DNA of 6,738 nt from positions 1-6,738 of the forward strand of contig DGDR01000163.1 in the NCBI GenBank assembly GCA_002385545.1, in the 5' to 3' direction. The notes under the pieces are model-generated. The model did not search any database, was not told where the DNA came from, and saw nothing but the letters and a program-made list of their open reading frames with translations. This document shows, in pieces, positions 5,141 to 6,738 of the stretch. How positions within the stretch are numbered: the first letter of the stretch is position 1; the number at the start of each line of letters is the position of its first letter. Both the position numbers and the translations under genes were made by a program. The stretch is from Clostridium sp. UBA3947. GTDB taxonomy: Bacteria > Bacillota > Clostridia > Clostridiales > Clostridiaceae.

Positions 5141-5719
5141 TTAGTTCATAGAAGATTCAGAGCCTTTAGATATAAGAGCCGGATTACCATTAGTACTTAT
5201 TTTAGCTTCTTCTTTTTTTAAGTTTGCTTCAATTGTTTTATTTTCTTGAACTTCTCGTTTTTTTGCAGATATTTCTTCTGTTAATACTGTTTGCTTATTT
5301 ACTTGAACCTGTTCTTCTCTAAGAGGGATACGTATAGTTTCTGATGGACCTATAGGAGTATCAGTAGCCTTGTTATTTAAAACTTTTCTTTCTATAACTA
5401 CTTCCTCATGGGCTACTGGTACTTCTAGTGACTTTTTCTCTTCTACCACTTCCTTGGTTATAATTACTTCCCCAGACAAAACTATATTTTTATTAATGTC
5501 TAATTCTTCCTTATGAAGGCGTATTGTGGAATTATTTGAATCTTGATTTTTTGCTGTTTCGTCATTTTCTTTATTATTAGAATTATTATTAAAGCTTTCA
5601 TTAGAATTATTATTGGAATTGTTATTTGAATTATTATTAGAATTGTTACTTTTAGAATTATTATCCTTATCTGAGTTTTCATTATTATTTGAGCTAGATG
5701 AACCAAAGAAACTAAACAT
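5141..5719 (-). CDS. Asn/Ser-rich DUF2382 (YsnF/AvaK-like) domain protein, first of a tandem pair
   Basis: Protein of 192 residues from the ATG at 5719, chosen because GGAGG (5727-5731) lies 7 nt upstream; a TTG at 5737 would place that site inside the gene. After MFSFFGSSSS, residues 11-64 are a low-complexity tract dominated by Asn and Ser with scattered acidic residues. Residues 66-176 form a DUF2382 domain of two similar halves: IRLHKEELDINKNIVLSGEV...EEVVIERK and IRIPLREEQVQVNKQTVLTEEI...LKKEEAKI. The tail is short and hydrophilic. There is no signal peptide or membrane segment. The tract resembles prion-like or flexible linker domains. It starts 68 bp after the cwlD stop, in the same direction, with no terminator seen between, so co-transcription is possible; a poor promoter candidate also lies in the gap. 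The family's molecular role is unknown. Confidence 0.87.
   Translation of the reverse strand: MFSFFGSSSSNNNENSDKDNNSKSNNSNNNSNNNSNNNSNESFNNNSNNKENDETAKNQDSNNSTIRLHKEELDINKNIVLSGEVIITKEVVEEKKSLEVPVAHEEVVIERKVLNNKATDTPIGPSETIRIPLREEQVQVNKQTVLTEEISAKKREVQENKTIEANLKKEEAKISTNGNPALISKGSESSMN
5601..5648 (-). repeat. Four imperfect 12-bp tandem repeats coding the Asn/Ser tract
   Basis: On the plus strand the units are TTAGAATTATTA, TTGGAATTGTTA, TTTGAATTATTA and TTAGAATTGTTA, each coding Asn-Asn-Ser-Asn or a close variant on the minus strand. Related but less regular copies continue on both sides (about 5571-5663). In-frame gain or loss of 12-bp units would change the tract length without breaking the gene. 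Confidence 0.8.
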
Positions 5720-5726
5720 TATACCG

Positions 5727-5731
5727 CCTCC
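5727..5731 (-). promoter_or_regulatory. Ribosome binding site that decides the start of the Asn-rich DUF2382 gene
   Basis: GGAGG on the minus strand, 7 nt before the ATG at 5719. It lies inside the longer reading frame that opens with TTG at 5737, so the longer start is very unlikely. Confidence 0.8.
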
Positions 5732-5787
5732 AATCAATATAAAGGTAATTATATTTTTAACTTTTATAGAATAATCTATTCATTCCT

Positions 5788-6504
5788 TTAGTTCTCTAAT
5801 TCGAAATAGTCATTTATTGCCTTTGCAATTGCTTCAGCGACCATATGTTGATAGGTTTCATTTTTTAGCTTATTTTCTTCATTTAGATTACTTAAAAAAC
5901 CACATTCAATTATTACTGAAGGAATTTCAGGATGACATCGCAATATTTTATAATCATTTACTGCCCTTTTACATTGTCTTATATTTCTTTTATCTAAATG
6001 CATACGCAGTTTTTCTTGAATCAAATTACCTAAGATCTCACTTTTTTCTGAGTTTGAATACCAGACTTGAGCGCCGTAATACTTACTTTGTGGAAAGTAA
6101 TTTTGATGTATACTTATAAAAATATGACAGTTTGAATCTCTTTTTAAGAGGCATCTTTTGTTTAAGTCTTCATATTTTCTTTGTGAAATTGAGACATTTT
6201 TGTTACTATAAAGCCCTATATCTTTGTCTCTAGTCATTAATACAATGTAGCCAAAGTCTTGTAAAAGATCTCTCAATTTAATACTAATATTCAAATTAAT
6301 ATCCTTTTCTTTAGTTCCATTCTTTGAAACAGCTCCACCATCAAAACCTCCATGACCTGGATCAATTAGTATTATTTTATCATAGTTATTTTCCGTTGGG
6401 GTCATAGCAAAGACGGGAGTATAATTTACAGCCTTAATTTTACCTATAAAGCAAATAAATGATATTAACAATACGATTTTTATCAACCTTAATCGATGCT
6501 TCAA
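5788..6504 (-). CDS. cwlD: CwlD-like N-acetylmuramoyl-L-alanine amidase (Amidase_3)
   Basis: Zinc amidase that cleaves the amide between MurNAc and the stem peptide. CwlD proteins do this in the spore cortex as the first step in muramic-delta-lactam formation, which marks cortex for germination enzymes. Numbered from the TTG start (238 residues), the domain starts at IILIDPGHGGFDGG and the zinc ligands are H51 (PGHGG), E66 (KEKDINLN) and H133 (SIHQN), with catalytic E200 (IIECGFLSN). The N-terminus (about 9-25, KIVLLISFICFIGKIKA) is a signal peptide or anchor, as in CwlD. Length matches the family. I prefer TTG at 6504, preceded by AGGTG (6511-6515) at 6 nt; the frame could also open at GTG 6513, which lacks a good site. 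A sigma-A-like promoter lies upstream; no convincing sigma-E or sigma-G box was found. Two DUF2382 genes follow in the same direction. Confidence 0.9.
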   Translation of the reverse strand: MKHRLRLIKIVLLISFICFIGKIKAVNYTPVFAMTPTENNYDKIILIDPGHGGFDGGAVSKNGTKEKDINLNISIKLRDLLQDFGYIVLMTRDKDIGLYSNKNVSISQRKYEDLNKRCLLKRDSNCHIFISIHQNYFPQSKYYGAQVWYSNSEKSEILGNLIQEKLRMHLDKRNIRQCKRAVNDYKILRCHPEIPSVIIECGFLSNLNEENKLKNETYQHMVAEAIAKAINDYFELEN

Positions 6505-6564
6505 AGATAACACCTACTTCTAAAAAATATATTACAGTAAAAGTGATACCCGAAAAGTATAAAA

Positions 6565-6593
6565 ATCATACTGGAACATTATTCAATTTTCAA
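6565..6593 (-). promoter_or_regulatory. Probable promoter of cwlD
   Basis: On the minus strand, TTGAAA (6588-6593), a 17-bp spacer and TATGAT (6565-6570), followed by a leader of about 55 nt. It fits sigma-A. A TGAATA motif within the spacer resembles a sigma-G -35 but has no CATnnTA partner at the right distance. Confidence 0.6.
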
Positions 6594-6616
6594 AAATAAA
6601 ATTTATTTTGCAAATA

Positions 6617-6645
6617 TTACCAAGATATAACATATGTGGTATAAT
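6617..6645 (+). promoter_or_regulatory. Divergent promoter with extended -10, for a gene beyond the right edge
   Basis: TTACCA (6617-6622), a 17-bp spacer and TATAAT (6640-6645) with TGG directly before it, forming an extended -10. It is back to back with the cwlD promoter; the two -35 boxes are 23 bp apart. Confidence 0.65.
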
Positions 6646-6726
6646 TATATAAATACTCTTAAGCAAAATTAGTAATTAGGCAAATGAAAATTAATATTTG
6701 GTTAAATACAAAATAAGTTTCTATTT

Positions 6727-6734
6727 GGGAGGAA
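6727..6734 (+). promoter_or_regulatory. Ribosome binding site of a gene starting outside the window
   Basis: GGGAGGAA lies 4 nt before the right edge with no start codon after it. The start codon should be within a few bases beyond 6738. The gene itself is not visible. Confidence 0.65.
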
Positions 6735-6738
6735 TTTT

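Noticed and set aside
5500..5706. Minus-strand ORF rich in Ile and Met
   Set aside because: It is the frame-shifted reading of the Asn/Ser repeat tract of the DUF2382 gene and has no family resemblance.
5720..5737. N-terminal extension of the Asn-rich DUF2382 protein from a TTG at 5737
   Set aside because: The extension would contain the GGAGG that serves the ATG at 5719, so the shorter form is preferred.
5817..6119. Plus-strand ORF of 100 codons
   Set aside because: Antisense to the conserved amidase domain of cwlD, with no ribosome binding site or recognisable family.

Overview
The window looks like a piece of chromosome from a spore-forming, low-GC Bacillota, most likely Clostridium sensu lato. 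The evidence is the strongly AT-rich sequence, AGGAGG-type ribosome binding sites, a T-box riboswitch, a CcpA-type catabolite operator, and a CwlD-like amidase (spore cortex enzyme). I did no database search; family names come from motif recognition.

Left block (1-1295, minus strand): the 5' two-thirds of a stand-alone tryptophan synthase beta chain (TrpB2 type), running off the left edge. It is read from a sigma-A promoter (TTGACA-17-TATAAT) through a full T-box leader. The specifier codon is UGG (Trp), so the leader and the gene agree: uncharged tRNA-Trp should switch the gene on.

Amylase block (1400-3118, plus strand): a single-gene unit for a complete secreted or surface-anchored liquefying alpha-amylase (GH13, close to AmyL of Bacillus licheniformis). 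It has a cre-like operator overlapping a perfect 22-bp palindrome in its leader, a strong ribosome binding site and a clean terminator.

Middle block (3119-4669, plus strand): an IS607-type serine recombinase (MerR-like HTH plus serine resolvase domain) without any TnpB partner; a 65-residue helical protein of unknown function with its own ribosome binding site and terminator; and a short ORF that looks like the remnant of a larger gene.

Right block (4635-6595, minus strand): a CwlD-like N-acetylmuramoyl-L-alanine amidase followed by two tandem, diverged DUF2382 (YsnF/AvaK-like) proteins. The first of these carries an unusual Asn/Ser-rich, prion-like N-terminus encoded by 12-bp repeats. A hairpin terminator or attenuator separates the two DUF2382 genes. 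The spacing allows, but does not prove, co-transcription with cwlD.

Right edge (6617-6738, plus strand): a divergent promoter and a ribosome binding site for a gene that starts just outside the window.

I see no rRNA, tRNA, CRISPR array or complete insertion sequence. The least explained parts are the Asn-rich/DUF2382 pair, the orphan recombinase and the gene remnant at 4403-4669.
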